Assembly (NCBI RefSeq): GCF_003131185.1
Contig: NZ_QFFU01000001.1
Coordinates: forward strand, 1-64,000
Source of the DNA: Pseudomonas ovata
GTDB taxonomy: Bacteria; Pseudomonadota; Gammaproteobacteria; Pseudomonadales; Pseudomonadaceae
Length of the DNA stretch: 64,000 nucleotides
Direction of reading: 5' to 3'
A model generated the notes under the pieces. That model worked only from the letters and a program-made list of their open reading frames with translations. It did no database searches and was not told the DNA's origin. Made by a program: the position numbers and the translations under genes. Position 1 is the stretch's first letter. Every line of letters starts with the position of its first letter. Shown here piece after piece: positions 38,884-48,868 of this stretch.

Positions 38884-39531
38884 TTATTGCGCCGGAATCG
38901 ATTCCAGCTGTTGCAACAGCAGTGCGGCCTGAGTGCGGGTGCGCACGCCGAGCTTGCGGAAGATCGCCGTGACATGCGCCTTGATGGTGGCTTCCGACAC
39001 ACTCAGTTCATAGGCAATCTGCTTGTTCAACAACCCTTCGCAGACCATGGTCAGCACCCGGAACTGTTGCGGCGTCAGGCTGGCCAGGCCGGCACTGGCC
39101 GCCTTGGCCTCGGCCGAGACACTGACGGCTTCGTCGGCCTGTGGCGGCCACCAGGCATCACCTTCAAGCACGGTACGCACAGCCTGCTGGATGGTTTCCA
39201 GGGGGCTGGACTTGGGAATAAACCCGCTGGCACCAAATTCGCGAGAACGGACCACGATGGCCGCCTCCTCCTGCGCCGACACCATGACCACCGGAATCTG
39301 CGGATACTGACCACGCAGCAACACAAGGCCCGAGAAGCCATAGGCACCTGGCATGTTGAGGTCCAGCAGCACCAGGTCCCAATCGGTCTTGTGGGCCAGC
39401 TGCGCTTCGATCTGCGCAATGCTGTCGGCCTCGACCAGCCGTGCCTGCGGACCGAGCCCCAGGCTCAGCGCCTGATGCAGGGCACTGCGAAACAGCGGGT
39501 GATCGTCGGCGATCAGGATATCGTAGGTCAT
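38884..39531 (-). CDS. erdR: Response regulator ErdR (NarL/LuxR family)
   Basis: 215 residues from the ATG at 39531. Receiver domain with phospho-acceptor Asp57 (LVLLDLNMPG) and acidic pocket ADD near residue 9; C-terminal LuxR HTH (LTPQQFRVLTMVCEGLLNKQIAYELSVSEATIKAHV). Homologues (PA3604, ErdR) regulate ethanol and carbon oxidation genes. Its sensor kinase is not adjacent, as is usual for ErdR. Confidence 0.92.
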   Translation of the reverse strand: MTYDILIADDHPLFRSALHQALSLGLGPQARLVEADSIAQIEAQLAHKTDWDLVLLDLNMPGAYGFSGLVLLRGQYPQIPVVMVSAQEEAAIVVRSREFGASGFIPKSSPLETIQQAVRTVLEGDAWWPPQADEAVSVSAEAKAASAGLASLTPQQFRVLTMVCEGLLNKQIAYELSVSEATIKAHVTAIFRKLGVRTRTQAALLLQQLESIPAQ

Positions 39532-39702
39532 TATTTGATCCTTTTTATACTGAGTACGAATACCCGATCCAGCCACTGCGAATGTCGGCCAATGCTCAGC
39601 GTGCCTGCGCGACTCGGGGCGGCGCCAAGCATGCCCAGCCGGGCCGTGGTGGTCAAGCGCGATCCGGGTAGAGGGTGGCAGTTGGCCTGTAAGTCATCCG
39701 TG

Positions 39703-40413
39703 TCAGAGCAAGGCCTTGAGCCGCTCATGCACAGCGTCATCCGGATCGATCGGATTCTGGTACTTGGCGCCCAGATAATGGGCAGTGAACACATCCAGAT
39801 AAGCATCCAGTTGCTGGCTGGCCTCGGTGTCGCCCGCCAGCTCCAGGCACAACGCCGCCACCTCGGCGGTGCAGAAGTGATCGTCACGCCTGGAACGGCG
39901 CAAGCGATAGCGCGAGATCTGCTCCGGGGCCAGGCTCAACACCGGAAAGCGCTCAAGGTATGGGCTTTTACGAAACATCTTGCGTGCTTCTGTCCAGGTG
40001 GCATCCAGCAGGATGAACAGCGGACGCTTGCCTGATCCTTTAGCGACCTGATTGACCACGCGCTCCTGGGCGACGAACTCGCCGGGAAACACCAGATAAG
40101 GCTGCCATTGTGGGTCATCGAGCAAAGCCAGCAGCCTTTGGTCGACGTCCAGGCGCGACCAGCCGAAGGCATGGGTATCCTCGATCACATCAGCGATCAG
40201 CCAGCCGGTATTGGTCGGCTTCAAGGGCTCGGTATCATGCATCAACAGGCACATCGCCGAAACAGCCGTTGCGTGCGAGCGCCAGGCACACAAGCAATAG
40301 CTGAAAATCACCCGGCAACCGGGGCAACGCGGCGCTCGCGAACCCCGGGCAATAAACGGTTTGGTACTGCGCGCCAGACGCTCTTCGCGCAGGCGGGAGA
40401 CGGCGTGGCTCAT
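39703..40413 (-). CDS. DTW-domain tRNA-uridine aminocarboxypropyltransferase
   Basis: 236 residues from the ATG at 40413. DTW motif FILLDATWTEARKM and zinc-type cysteines CPGCRVIFSYCLC. The family (TapT) makes acp3U in tRNA using SAM. The ATG at 40425 is in frame but has no advantage. Another tRNA-modification gene in the window, not part of an operon with erdR by spacing (171 nt). Confidence 0.9.
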   Translation of the reverse strand: MSHAVSRLREERLARSTKPFIARGSRAPRCPGCRVIFSYCLCAWRSHATAVSAMCLLMHDTEPLKPTNTGWLIADVIEDTHAFGWSRLDVDQRLLALLDDPQWQPYLVFPGEFVAQERVVNQVAKGSGKRPLFILLDATWTEARKMFRKSPYLERFPVLSLAPEQISRYRLRRSRRDDHFCTAEVAALCLELAGDTEASQQLDAYLDVFTAHYLGAKYQNPIDPDDAVHERLKALL

Positions 40414-40620
40414 GGCGAGACACACTCGCAGGGAAAAAGCATCGGCACAGCAGATAACCCGACAGGACTGAAAAGTGCGCGCAGTTTACCAGAGCGCGGT
40501 CGGCCCGCGTTTTCGGCACGATGTGATTCGTGGCCCATAGACTCTATACTGCCGCGCCTCGTTGTGAACGCCCACCCTAGTTGCTGGTCAAAGCGCCAGC
40601 CACCGTATCAGGAGAGTTCA

Positions 40621-41043
40621 ATGCTGCGCCTTATCGCCCCCACCCTCATGCTTGTGCTCGCAGCCCCCCTGGTTGCCCAGGCCGCTTCGAAGCAAGAGTA
40701 CGAATTGAGCAAAATGCTGGAACAAGTCGCCAGGGAAAGCAGTGTGGGCACGCCGCGCGCCATCAACGAAGACATTCTTGACCAGGGCTACACGGTCAAC
40801 GGCAACGAGTTGATCAATCACCTGAGCGTGCGTGAAGGCCAGGCCCGGCAGATGCGTGCCAATCCCGACACCGTGCGCGCCCAACTGGCCAACAGTGTCT
40901 GTCACAACAACGGCTATCGCCAGTTGATGACCAAGGGGGCCGTGCTCAAGTATCAGTTCACCGAGTACAAGACCAACCGCCCTGTCATCAGCCAGTCGTT
41001 CATCAATACCGATTGCACCACCAAACCTGCAGCCAAGAAGTAA
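40621..41043 (+). CDS. Small secreted protein, PA3611-like
   Basis: 140 residues with a signal peptide (MLRLIAPTLMLVLAAPLVAQA, cleavage near residue 21). Two cysteines (SVCHNN and NTDCTT) probably form a disulphide in the periplasm or outside. It resembles the P. aeruginosa PA3611 family, reported quorum-sensing regulated; I assign it from memory of the sequence type. GGAGAG lies before the ATG. The function is unknown. Confidence 0.78.
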   Translation: MLRLIAPTLMLVLAAPLVAQAASKQEYELSKMLEQVARESSVGTPRAINEDILDQGYTVNGNELINHLSVREGQARQMRANPDTVRAQLANSVCHNNGYRQLMTKGAVLKYQFTEYKTNRPVISQSFINTDCTTKPAAKK

Positions 41044-41046
41044 GCG

Positions 41047-41259
41047 CTACGATTTGGCGGCGTGCATGCGTCTTGCAGCGCGCCGTTGCTCATCGTCGGC
41101 GCGTAACTCGGCAATCAATGCCTGGACATACCGCGAGCGGGTTTCCTCACCGCGCAGTCGGCGCAGGCATTCCTGCTGCACTGTCAGGCCCTCCGTCTGT
41201 GCAGACTGCTCGATCGCGTCGTACAGCCACTGATCCATTTCAATCCTGATGATTACCAT
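41047..41259 (-). CDS. Small ribbon-helix-helix-like protein
   Basis: A 70-residue protein from the ATG at 41259, with GGGAGG about 7 nt upstream. The N-terminal part MVIIRIEMDQWLYDAIEQSAQ reads as a beta strand plus helix of an Arc/CopG-type RHH domain, followed by a charged helix (ELRADDEQRRAARRM). No toxin-like gene is adjacent. Longer upstream readings of the frame have no ribosome site. Probably a small DNA-binding protein; family uncertain. Confidence 0.7.
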   Translation of the reverse strand: MVIIRIEMDQWLYDAIEQSAQTEGLTVQQECLRRLRGEETRSRYVQALIAELRADDEQRRAARRMHAAKS

Positions 41260-41621
41260 CTGCAGCCTCCCTGCACGTCCATCATCACTGGCTACCGGCC
41301 AGGTTCCGCTGCTGTGCAAACAGCCTGAGCATTGCGATCGGGCCCCGTCCTGAATGCAGTAAATCAGAGCAACGGACGCGCATCCGGCTGACCGACGGAC
41401 GGGCGCTGACAAGTCGCAACCGATATCGACAAGCGGCCACAGCACAAACCTTGATAACCTTTATGCAGGCTTGCAGCCCTGATGGCGACAGGAAATTGCC
41501 CATCACCGAATACCCACGTATTTCGCCAACCCAAGGACACAGGCAGGATCGGCTCCGGTTCAAGTGCAGACCCGACATGCAGCGGGCTGTTGTATCGATT
41601 CTGCAGGAGGAGAACACCTAA
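41260..41621. other. Intergenic region before the LOG gene
   Basis: 362 bp without a supported gene, between the small RHH protein (minus) and the LOG-family gene (plus). GGAGGAG precedes the LOG ATG by about 8 nt. I see no operator or RNA structure. Confidence 0.4.
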
Positions 41622-42740
41622 ATGCCGTATGTACCCAACGATGTTCTGTCCCGGCACTTTCAGGACAAAGGCCTGGATATCACCGACCAGGTCCAGAAAC
41701 ACCTTGATTTGCTGGCGCCTGGCAGCGCCAACCTGCCGCTGTACCGCGACATGATCCTTACCGTCTTGCGCATGGCCGAGGATGACCGCAACCGCTGGGA
41801 TGCCAAGATCGTTCTGCAGACACTGCGCGAGCTGGATAACGCCTTTCGCGCCCTGGAGCAGTTCAAGGGACGCCGCAAGGTCACGGTATTCGGCTCGGCC
41901 CGCACCCCGCTCGAACACCCGCTCTATGTGCAGGCGCGTGAACTGGGAGAGCGCTTGGCCAAGGCCGGCATCATGGTCATTACCGGTGGTGGCGGCGGCA
42001 TCATGGCCGCCGCCCATGAAGGGGCCGGGCTTGAACACAGCCTGGGGCTCAATATCACCCTGCCCTTCGAACAGCACGCCAATGCCACTGTAGAAGGCAG
42101 CGAGCATTTGCTGTCTTTCCACTTCTTTTTCACGCGCAAGTTGTTCTTTGTCAAGGAGGCCGATGCCCTGGTGCTTTGCCCGGGCGGCTTCGGCACGCTG
42201 GATGAAGCACTTGAAGTGCTGACCCTGATCCAGACCGGCAAGAGTCCACTGGTGCCCATCGTCCTGCTCGACGTGCCCGGGGGTGGCTTCTGGCAAGGTG
42301 CACTGGATTTTTTCAAGGCCCAGTTGCAGGACAATCACTACATCCTGCCCAGCGACATGCAGCTGCTGCGCCTGGTGCACAGCCCTGAGCAGGCCGTCGA
42401 GGAAATCGATCGTTTTTACAGCAACTTCCATTCAAGCCGTTGGCTGAAAAAGACATTCGTGCTGCGCATGCACCACCCCCTCAACGAGACAGCGTTGGCG
42501 CATGTGCGCAACACCTTTGCCGATCTGTGCCTGAGCGGGGGGTTCGAGCAACTTGGTGTTGAATCGCCTGAACGTGAAGACTCACCGTTCAGTCATCTGA
42601 CACGGTTGACCTTCGCCTTTACCGGACGACAGCAAGGGCGCTTGCGCGAGTTGATCGACTGTATCAACCAGCCGGAAAACTGGGTCGAGGCCTCGCCTTG
42701 CAGCGAGGATGCTTCACGCGAACCGCTGAATATCGATTGA
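41622..42740 (+). CDS. LOG-family nucleotide-binding protein
   Basis: 372 residues. The Rossmann-type LOG core is at about 85-270: TVFGSARTPLEHP, ITGGGGGIMAAAHEGA, and PGGFGTLDEALEVLTLIQ. About 80 helical residues precede it and about 100 follow. LOG enzymes hydrolyse nucleotide 5'-monophosphates (cytokinin-activating or PpnN-like). The length is longer than the classic short LOG (about 190) and shorter than PpnN (about 450); the extensions are not recognised. The stop is 36 nt from the recX stop. Confidence 0.88.
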   Translation: MPYVPNDVLSRHFQDKGLDITDQVQKHLDLLAPGSANLPLYRDMILTVLRMAEDDRNRWDAKIVLQTLRELDNAFRALEQFKGRRKVTVFGSARTPLEHPLYVQARELGERLAKAGIMVITGGGGGIMAAAHEGAGLEHSLGLNITLPFEQHANATVEGSEHLLSFHFFFTRKLFFVKEADALVLCPGGFGTLDEALEVLTLIQTGKSPLVPIVLLDVPGGGFWQGALDFFKAQLQDNHYILPSDMQLLRLVHSPEQAVEEIDRFYSNFHSSRWLKKTFVLRMHHPLNETALAHVRNTFADLCLSGGFEQLGVESPEREDSPFSHLTRLTFAFTGRQQGRLRELIDCINQPENWVEASPCSEDASREPLNID

Positions 42741-42776
42741 GGGCTGGCTGGCGGGCTCAGGCACCGCTCAATAGGC

Positions 42777-43247
42777 TCAGTCGAAATCGCCACCCCGGCC
42801 GCTCAACAGGCGGCCGATCAGGTCTATCGGGTAACCCCGATAGCTCAGGAAACGGGTCTGCTGGGCACGCTCACGCATATCAGCAGGCAACTTGCCGGCA
42901 AACTTGCGCTGCCAGGTTTCTTCCAGCCGCGCTCGCCAGTCAACATCACATTCACTTAACGCCTGCTCGATATCAGCACGCGCCAGACCACGCTGGCTCA
43001 GCTCTTCACGAATACGCAAAGGGCCTTGCCCGCCACGGGCACGCGAGGCGATGAAGCTTTCAAGGTAACGGGTTTCAGACAGGAGGCCGTCCTCGACCAG
43101 GCGGTCAAGGGCGGCGTCGATCATTTCGGAAGAGGCGCCGCGCTGGCGCAGTTTGCGCGCCAGTTCGACACGACCGTGCTCGCGACGTGCGAGCAGGTCC
43201 ATTGCAGTGCGCCGTACAGCGACGAGGGTATCGAGCACGGTGGTCAT
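42777..43247 (-). CDS. recX: Recombination regulator RecX
   Basis: 156 residues, made of tandem three-helix modules ([53 protein letters not shown]). Inhibits RecA filament extension. The start is 9 nt after the recA stop, so the two are co-transcribed and SOS-regulated together. Confidence 0.95.
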   Translation of the reverse strand: MTTVLDTLVAVRRTAMDLLARREHGRVELARKLRQRGASSEMIDAALDRLVEDGLLSETRYLESFIASRARGGQGPLRIREELSQRGLARADIEQALSECDVDWRARLEETWQRKFAGKLPADMRERAQQTRFLSYRGYPIDLIGRLLSGRGGDFD

Positions 43248-43256
43248 GGTCGACTA

Positions 43257-44324
43257 TCAGCTATCGGCGTCGATTTCGGCCATGTCGTCAGCAGACTCAT
43301 CGGCACTTACAGGAAGCGCGTCAGCCGCTGCGGCACCACCATTGAGCAGCTTGTCGCGAATCTGTTTCTCGAGCGCGCCGGCGATGTCCTGGTTTTCCGC
43401 CAGGAACTTGGCCGAGTTGGCCTTGCCCTGACCGATCTTGCTGCCCTTGTAGCTGTACCAGGCACCGGATTTCTCGAGAAAGCCATGCGCCACGGCCAGG
43501 TCGATGATCTCGCCGTTCAGGTAGATGCCCTTGCCGTACAGGATCTGGAACTCGGCCTGACGGAACGGCGGTGCCACCTTGTTCTTGACGATCTTGACGC
43601 GGGTTTCGCTGCCGACCACTTCGTCGCCTTCTTTCACGGCGCCGGTACGGCGAATGTCCAGGCGCACCGAAGCGTAGAACTTCAGGGCATTACCACCGGT
43701 GGTGGTTTCCGGGCTGCCGAACATTACACCGATCTTCATGCGGATCTGGTTGATGAAGATCACCAGGCAGTTGGCGTTCTTGATGTTACCGGTGATCTTG
43801 CGCAGCGCCTGGGACATCAGGCGAGCCTGCAGGCCCACGTGCATGTCGCCCATTTCGCCTTCGATTTCAGCCTTGGGCACCAGGGCGGCCACGGAGTCGA
43901 CCACGATCACGTCGACGGCATTGGAGCGCACCAGCATGTCGGTGATTTCCAGTGCCTGCTCGCCGGTGTCCGGCTGGGAAACCAGCAGGTCGTCGACATT
44001 GACGCCCAGCTTGCCGGCGTACTCAGGGTCCAGGGCGTGCTCGGCGTCGACGAAGGCGCAGGTGGCCCCCAGCTTCTGTGCCTGGGCGATCACCGACAGG
44101 GTCAGGGTGGTTTTACCGGATGATTCCGGGCCATAGATCTCGACGATACGGCCGCGTGGCAGACCGCCGATACCCAGCGCGATGTCCAGGCCCAGCGAGC
44201 CGGTGGAGATGGAAGGAATAGCCTGGCGGTCCTGGTCACCCATGCGCATTACGGCACCTTTGCCGAACTGACGCTCGATCTGACCCAAGGCCGCAGCCAA
44301 GGCTTTCTTCTTGTTCTCGTCCAT
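43257..44324 (-). CDS. recA: Recombinase RecA
   Basis: 355 residues. Walker [10 protein letters not shown] at 65-73, Walker [13 protein letters not shown], loop region with [14 protein letters not shown], and an acidic C-terminus ([14 protein letters not shown]). Start [21 protein letters not shown] at 44324; an in-frame upstream codon at 44336 is not supported. A LexA box lies about 50 nt upstream. Confidence 0.98.
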   Translation of the reverse strand: MDENKKKALAAALGQIERQFGKGAVMRMGDQDRQAIPSISTGSLGLDIALGIGGLPRGRIVEIYGPESSGKTTLTLSVIAQAQKLGATCAFVDAEHALDPEYAGKLGVNVDDLLVSQPDTGEQALEITDMLVRSNAVDVIVVDSVAALVPKAEIEGEMGDMHVGLQARLMSQALRKITGNIKNANCLVIFINQIRMKIGVMFGSPETTTGGNALKFYASVRLDIRRTGAVKEGDEVVGSETRVKIVKNKVAPPFRQAEFQILYGKGIYLNGEIIDLAVAHGFLEKSGAWYSYKGSKIGQGKANSAKFLAENQDIAGALEKQIRDKLLNGGAAAADALPVSADESADDMAEIDADS

Positions 44325-44373
44325 TGAAGTCCTCACGTAATCAAATTCATTAAAGGCCTTGCGGCCACGACAA

Positions 44374-44389
44374 CTGTATAAGTAGCCAG
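44374..44389 (-). promoter_or_regulatory. LexA (SOS) box upstream of recA
   Basis: CTG-TATAAGTAGC-CAG has the CTG-N10-CAG spacing; wider context ACTGTATAAGTAGCCAGT. It lies 50 nt before the recA ATG, the usual place. Confidence 0.78.
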
Positions 44390-44416
44390 TATTATTCCAC
44401 AGCCCCGAGCGCTCGC

Positions 44417-44917
44417 CTACCCCTGTTTCGGTTTTTCACCTGCACAAAGGTGAATGAGCCCCTCTAGAGCGGCCCTGACCGTTTGTCGGCGTACTTCATC
44501 GCGATCGCCGGCAAAGTGATGGCCCTGAGCCACAACCTGCGCACCGTCGGCCCAGCCGATCCAGACCGTTCCCACCGGCTTTTGCGGTGAGCCACCTGAA
44601 GGACCGGCCACCCCGCTGACCGCAACGGCAAAGCGCGCACCGCTATGGCGTTGCGCACCAAGCACCATGGCTCGCACCACCTCTTCACTGACCGCCCCAA
44701 CTGTGTCGAACAACGTCTCGGACACTTGCAACTGACGCACTTTCTGCGCGTTGGAATAGGTCACATAGCCCGCCTCGAACCAGGCTGAACTGCCGCTGAT
44801 ACGGGTGATGGCCTCGGCGATGCCACCACCGGTGCATGACTCGGCCGTACTGACCTGAGCCTTGAGCGATACAAGGTGCCTGCCAAGCGTGTCGGCAAGC
44901 CGGGTGATGTCATCCAT
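44417..44917 (-). CDS. CinA C-terminal family protein (nicotinamide-nucleotide amidase, PncC)
   Basis: 166 residues from the ATG at 44917. The family motifs are [16 protein letters not shown] and [25 protein letters not shown]. The family deamidates NMN to NaMN; the stand-alone domain is typical of Pseudomonas and sits before recA. The open frame upstream to 45028 has an unlike sequence. Confidence 0.93.
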   Translation of the reverse strand: MDDITRLADTLGRHLVSLKAQVSTAESCTGGGIAEAITRISGSSAWFEAGYVTYSNAQKVRQLQVSETLFDTVGAVSEEVVRAMVLGAQRHSGARFAVAVSGVAGPSGGSPQKPVGTVWIGWADGAQVVAQGHHFAGDRDEVRRQTVRAALEGLIHLCAGEKPKQG

Positions 44918-45179
44918 GGTGCAATTCCTGGCAATGAAGAAAGTGACAGGTCCGTCGAACGGACAGCGGGGGAAGTCTACACATTCACCGCCTGCGCGCA
45001 CCCAGCCAAATGTATAGGCATCCTTCACAGCGGTCCGGTGCGCACCTGCGCCGACCCGGCGCGCGTGGTAACCTTGCGCCCATCGCCGAGCCGCCAGCAG
45101 ACACCTCCTGTTTCAAATCGAAACCCGCTTCTGCCCCGGGCGCCGCCCCCTTTCTTTACGACTCTGTCTGATCCCACTG

Positions 45180-47771
45180 ATGAATAAAGCCATTTCCGAC
45201 CTGTCCTCCCACACACCGATGATGCAGCAATACTGGCGGCTGAAAAATCAGCACCCGGACCAGCTGATGTTCTATCGCATGGGCGATTTCTATGAAATCT
45301 TCTATGAAGACGCCAAAAAAGCCGCAAAGTTGCTGGACATCACCCTGACCGCTCGCGGTCAGTCGGCCGGCCAGAGCATTCCCATGTGCGGCATTCCCTA
45401 CCACGCCGCCGAAGGCTACCTGGCCAAGCTGGTCAAGCTGGGCGAGTCGGTGGTGATTTGCGAACAGATCGGCGACCCGGCAACCAGCAAAGGCCCGGTC
45501 GAACGCCAGGTGGTGCGCATCATCACACCGGGTACGGTCAGCGATGAAGCACTGCTTGATGAGCGTCGTGACAACCTCCTGGCCGCGGTACTGGGCGATG
45601 AGCGCCTGTTCGGCCTGGCGGTGCTGGACATCACCAGCGGCCTGTTCAGCGTGCAGGAAATCAAGGGCTGGGAAACGCTGCTGGCCGAGCTGGAGCGGAT
45701 CAATCCGGTCGAACTGCTGATTCCCGATGACTGGCCCCAGGGCCTGCCCGCTGAAAAGCGTCGAGGCGCACGCCGCCGCGCCCCTTGGGATTTCGAGCGC
45801 GACTCGGCCCACAAGAGCCTGTGCCAGCAGTTTTCGACCCAGGACCTCAAAGGTTTCGGCTGTGAAACCCTGACCCTGGCCATTGGCGCGGCCGGCTGCC
45901 TGCTGGGCTACGCCAAGGAAACCCAGCGCACCGCCCTGCCGCACTTGCGCAGCCTGCGCCATGAGCGTCTGGACGACACGGTCATCATGGACGGAGCCAG
46001 CCGCCGCAACCTGGAGCTGGATACCAATCTGGCCGGTGGCCGTGACAATACTCTGCTGTCGGTCATTGACCGCTGCCAGACGGCGATGGGCACACGCCTG
46101 CTGATCCGCTGGCTGAATCGCCCCCTGCGCGACCTGCCAGTGATCCAGGCCCGCCAGAGCGGTATCGACTGCCTGCTGGAGCAGTATCGTTTCGAGGGCC
46201 TGCAGCCGCAGCTCAAGGAAATCGGCGACATCGAGCGCATCCTGGCGCGCATCGGCTTGCGTAATGCCCGCCCACGTGATCTGGCGCGCCTGCGTGACGC
46301 CCTCGGCGCCCTGCCCGCGCTGCAACACGCCATGGCCGACCTGCAAGCGCCGCACTTGCAGCAACTGGCACAGACGACCAGCACCTACCCGGAACTGGCC
46401 GAGCTGCTGCAACGGGCAATCATCGACAACCCGCCGGCGGTCATCCGCGAGGGTGGCGTGCTCAAGACCGGCTACGACGCCGAGCTGGACGACTTGCAAT
46501 CGCTGAGCGAGAACGCCGGGCAATTCCTCATCGATCTCGAAACCCGGGAAAAGGCCCGCACGGGCCTGGCCAACCTCAAGGTCGGCTATAACCGGGTGCA
46601 CGGGTATTTCATCGAGCTGCCCAGCAAGCAGGCCGAGCAGGCGCCGGCCGACTACATCCGGCGCCAGACCCTCAAGGGGGCCGAACGCTTCATCACCCCG
46701 GAGCTCAAGGAATTCGAAGACAAGGCGCTGTCGGCCAAGAGCCGCGCCCTGGCCCGCGAGAAAATACTCTATGAAGCCCTCCTCGAAGACCTGATCGGCC
46801 ATCTGGCGCCGCTGCAGGACACCGCTGCGGCCCTGGCCGAACTGGACGTGCTGAGCAACCTGGCCGAACGCGCCCTGAACCTGGACCTCAATTGCCCACG
46901 CTTCGTCGCACAACCGTGCATGAAGATCGAGCAAGGCCGTCACCCGGTGGTCGAGCAGGTGCTGTCGAGCCCGTTCGTGGCCAACGACCTGGCGCTGGAC
47001 GACAACACCCGCATGCTGGTCATCACTGGCCCGAACATGGGCGGTAAATCGACCTACATGCGTCAGACCGCCCTGATCGTGCTGCTGGCCCACATTGGCA
47101 GCTACGTGCCGGCGGCCCGTTGCGAACTGTCACTGGTCGACCGGATCTTTACCCGCATCGGCTCCAGCGACGACCTGGCCGGTGGACGCTCGACCTTCAT
47201 GGTGGAAATGAGCGAAACGGCCAATATCCTGCACAATGCCACTGACCGCAGCCTGGTGCTGATGGATGAGGTCGGACGCGGCACCAGTACGTTCGACGGT
47301 CTGTCGCTGGCCTGGGCGGCGGCAGAATGCCTGGCCCAGCTACGCGCCTACACACTGTTTGCCACGCACTATTTCGAACTGACGGTATTGCCCGAAAGCG
47401 AGCCGCTGGTCAGCAACGTGCATCTCAATGCCACCGAGCACAATGAGCGCATCGTGTTTCTGCATCGGGTGCTGCCAGGACCGGCCAGCCAGAGCTATGG
47501 CCTGGCAGTGGCGCAACTGGCCGGGGTTCCGGGCCGGGTCATCAGCCGGGCCAAGGAGCACCTGCAACGCCTGGAGACCACCAGCCTGCCGCATGAGCAG
47601 ACGCATGCACCGCTCAAGGCCAAGGCCGGAAAACCGGCCGCCCCCCAACAGAGCGACCTGTTTGCTGCCCTGCCGCATCCGGTGCTCGAAGAGCTTGGAC
47701 GCCTCAAGCCCGATGACCTGACGCCTCGTCAGGCGCTGGATTTGTTGTACTCATTGCAAACTCGCCTGTGA
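45180..47771 (+). CDS. mutS: DNA mismatch repair protein MutS
   Basis: 863 residues. Mismatch-sensing Phe37-x-Glu39 (GDFYEIF). ATPase Walker A GPNMGGKS at 617-624, Walker [17 protein letters not shown], and FATHYFELT. The C-terminal segment [34 protein letters not shown] includes the tetramerisation region. Divergent from the cinA family gene. Confidence 0.98.
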   Translation: MNKAISDLSSHTPMMQQYWRLKNQHPDQLMFYRMGDFYEIFYEDAKKAAKLLDITLTARGQSAGQSIPMCGIPYHAAEGYLAKLVKLGESVVICEQIGDPATSKGPVERQVVRIITPGTVSDEALLDERRDNLLAAVLGDERLFGLAVLDITSGLFSVQEIKGWETLLAELERINPVELLIPDDWPQGLPAEKRRGARRRAPWDFERDSAHKSLCQQFSTQDLKGFGCETLTLAIGAAGCLLGYAKETQRTALPHLRSLRHERLDDTVIMDGASRRNLELDTNLAGGRDNTLLSVIDRCQTAMGTRLLIRWLNRPLRDLPVIQARQSGIDCLLEQYRFEGLQPQLKEIGDIERILARIGLRNARPRDLARLRDALGALPALQHAMADLQAPHLQQLAQTTSTYPELAELLQRAIIDNPPAVIREGGVLKTGYDAELDDLQSLSENAGQFLIDLETREKARTGLANLKVGYNRVHGYFIELPSKQAEQAPADYIRRQTLKGAERFITPELKEFEDKALSAKSRALAREKILYEALLEDLIGHLAPLQDTAAALAELDVLSNLAERALNLDLNCPRFVAQPCMKIEQGRHPVVEQVLSSPFVANDLALDDNTRMLVITGPNMGGKSTYMRQTALIVLLAHIGSYVPAARCELSLVDRIFTRIGSSDDLAGGRSTFMVEMSETANILHNATDRSLVLMDEVGRGTSTFDGLSLAWAAAECLAQLRAYTLFATHYFELTVLPESEPLVSNVHLNATEHNERIVFLHRVLPGPASQSYGLAVAQLAGVPGRVISRAKEHLQRLETTSLPHEQTHAPLKAKAGKPAAPQQSDLFAALPHPVLEELGRLKPDDLTPRQALDLLYSLQTRL

Positions 47772-48024
47772 CGCCGGGCGTTACATACTGTTAGAATCCC
47801 GCGCGGTTTTGGAATGCTCTTGACACCTAGCCTGGTCAAGTCGCTATCCGGGCCGCGTGAGGACCTAGCGAACCACAGGTCGAGCGGCAGGCGGATACAG
47901 CCAACCCGCCTTGAGACCACTCACTTGAAGCCCATGTTTTCACACGGCTCGGGCGATAACCTCCCGAACCTGGCATCGCTGTCTGACAGTGCGATGCTGC
48001 CGCCGCCTGAGGAGAAAATTAGAA

Positions 48025-48348
48025 ATGACCTTCGTCGTCACCGACAACTGCATCAAGTGCAAGTACACCGACTGCGTAGAAGTCTGTCCGGTGGACTGCT
48101 TTTACGAAGGCCCGAATTTCCTGGTGATCCACCCGGATGAGTGCATCGACTGCGCCCTGTGCGAGCCTGAATGCCCGGCCCAGGCCATTTTCTCGGAAGA
48201 CGAGATTCCGGCTGGCATGGAGAACTTCATCGAACTCAATGCCGAGCTTGCCGAGGTCTGGCCGAACATTACCGAGCGTAAGGATGCTCTCCCCGACGCC
48301 GAGGAGTGGGACGGCAAGAAAGGCAAGATTGCCGATCTGGAGCGTTGA
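48025..48348 (+). CDS. fdxA: Ferredoxin FdxA (7Fe, [3Fe-4S][4Fe-4S])
   Basis: 107 residues from the ATG at 48025, with GAGGAGA upstream. Cluster cysteines: [17 protein letters not shown] and [15 protein letters not shown], the Azotobacter-type 7Fe pattern, with a C-terminal extension. The position next to rsmZ and rpoS is conserved in Pseudomonas. 253 nt separate it from mutS, with its own promoter likely. Confidence 0.97.
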   Translation: MTFVVTDNCIKCKYTDCVEVCPVDCFYEGPNFLVIHPDECIDCALCEPECPAQAIFSEDEIPAGMENFIELNAELAEVWPNITERKDALPDAEEWDGKKGKIADLER

Positions 48349-48350
48349 CC

Positions 48351-48374
48351 AAAAGGCCCCTTGCGGGCCTTTTG
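48351..48374 (+). terminator. Terminator of fdxA
   Basis: AAAAGGCCC-CTTGC-GGGCCTTTT: a 9-bp stem with T-run, 2 nt after the stop. Confidence 0.88.
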
Positions 48375-48392
48375 CTTATCTTTTCTGCAGGC

Positions 48393-48525
48393 AAAAAAAG
48401 GGGCGGTATAACCGCCCACATTTTTCCTTGGTCCATTTGATCCCTTTCATCATCCTGATGAATCGCATCCTGCGATGTCCTTGTCAGCGCTCATCCTTGA
48501 GTGCCTGTACCGATCCGTTGGTACA
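48393..48525 (-). ncRNA. rsmZ: Small regulatory RNA RsmZ
   Basis: A 133-nt RNA read on the minus strand, ending in a GGGCGGTTATACCGCCC hairpin plus T-run at 48393-48420. The 5' end is a hairpin TGTACC-AACGGATC-GGTACA. GGA motifs lie in loops and linkers: AACGGAT, CAAGGATG, CAAGGACA, GCAGGATG, TCAGGATG, ATGGACC, AAGGAAA. These bind and sequester CsrA/RsmA and RsmE. Position between fdxA and rpoS, and the segment ACATCGCAGG-TGCGATTCATCAGGA, match RsmZ of P. fluorescens CHA0 as I know it. The 5' end is set by the promoter 6 nt upstream. Confidence 0.92.
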
Positions 48526-48531
48526 GTTCCG

Positions 48532-48559
48532 ATCATAGTGATTTTCAGACTAAGGGCAA
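48532..48559 (-). promoter_or_regulatory. rsmZ promoter
   Basis: Minus-strand TTGCCC (48559-48554), 16-bp spacer, TATGAT (48537-48532), then 6 nt to the proposed +1 at 48525. Confidence 0.8.
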
Positions 48560-48697
48560 CCCCCCTCAACAGCATCAAAAGTGTCAAAATAATGAACAGT
48601 ATTCAGAAAAAATCTATTCAAATCAAAGTGATGGGTATTTTCATGATGCGCAACTGGAATAATTTTACACACTAAGCCTGCAAACACTTACAGCCTG

Positions 48698-48715
48698 CGT
48701 AAGCAATGACTTACA
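48698..48715 (-). promoter_or_regulatory. GacA upstream activating sequence of rsmZ
   Basis: Minus strand TGTAAG-TCATTG-CTTACG fits the GacA box TGTAAG-N6-CTTACA with one mismatch. It is about 190 bp upstream of the rsmZ start, the distance usual for RsmZ of Pseudomonas. Confidence 0.85.
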
Positions 48716-48813
48716 CGACGCTTAGTTAGTGTCAAAAAGCCGCCCCCGCACCCAGCCCTGCACTATTAAAAGATGCTATTGCCACGATATTGTCATGAAA
48801 TCATGCAGGCAGC

Positions 48814-48854
48814 AAAAAGGCCGATAGCAACAGGCATGTTGCTATCGGCCTTTT
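48814..48854 (-). terminator. Terminator of rpoS
   Basis: On the minus strand a perfect 17-bp stem AAAAGGCCGATAGCAAC / GTTGCTATCGGCCTTTT closes a 6-nt loop (AGGCAT or complement) and ends in a T-run. It lies just after the rpoS stop and upstream of the rsmZ control region. Confidence 0.93.
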
Positions 48855-48868
48855 GTCTGGCAGGCGAA

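Noticed and set aside
45156..47093. 645-codon minus-strand reading frame opposite mutS
   Set aside because: Shadow frame; low complexity and Gln/Gly/His-rich, typical of antisense GC-rich DNA.
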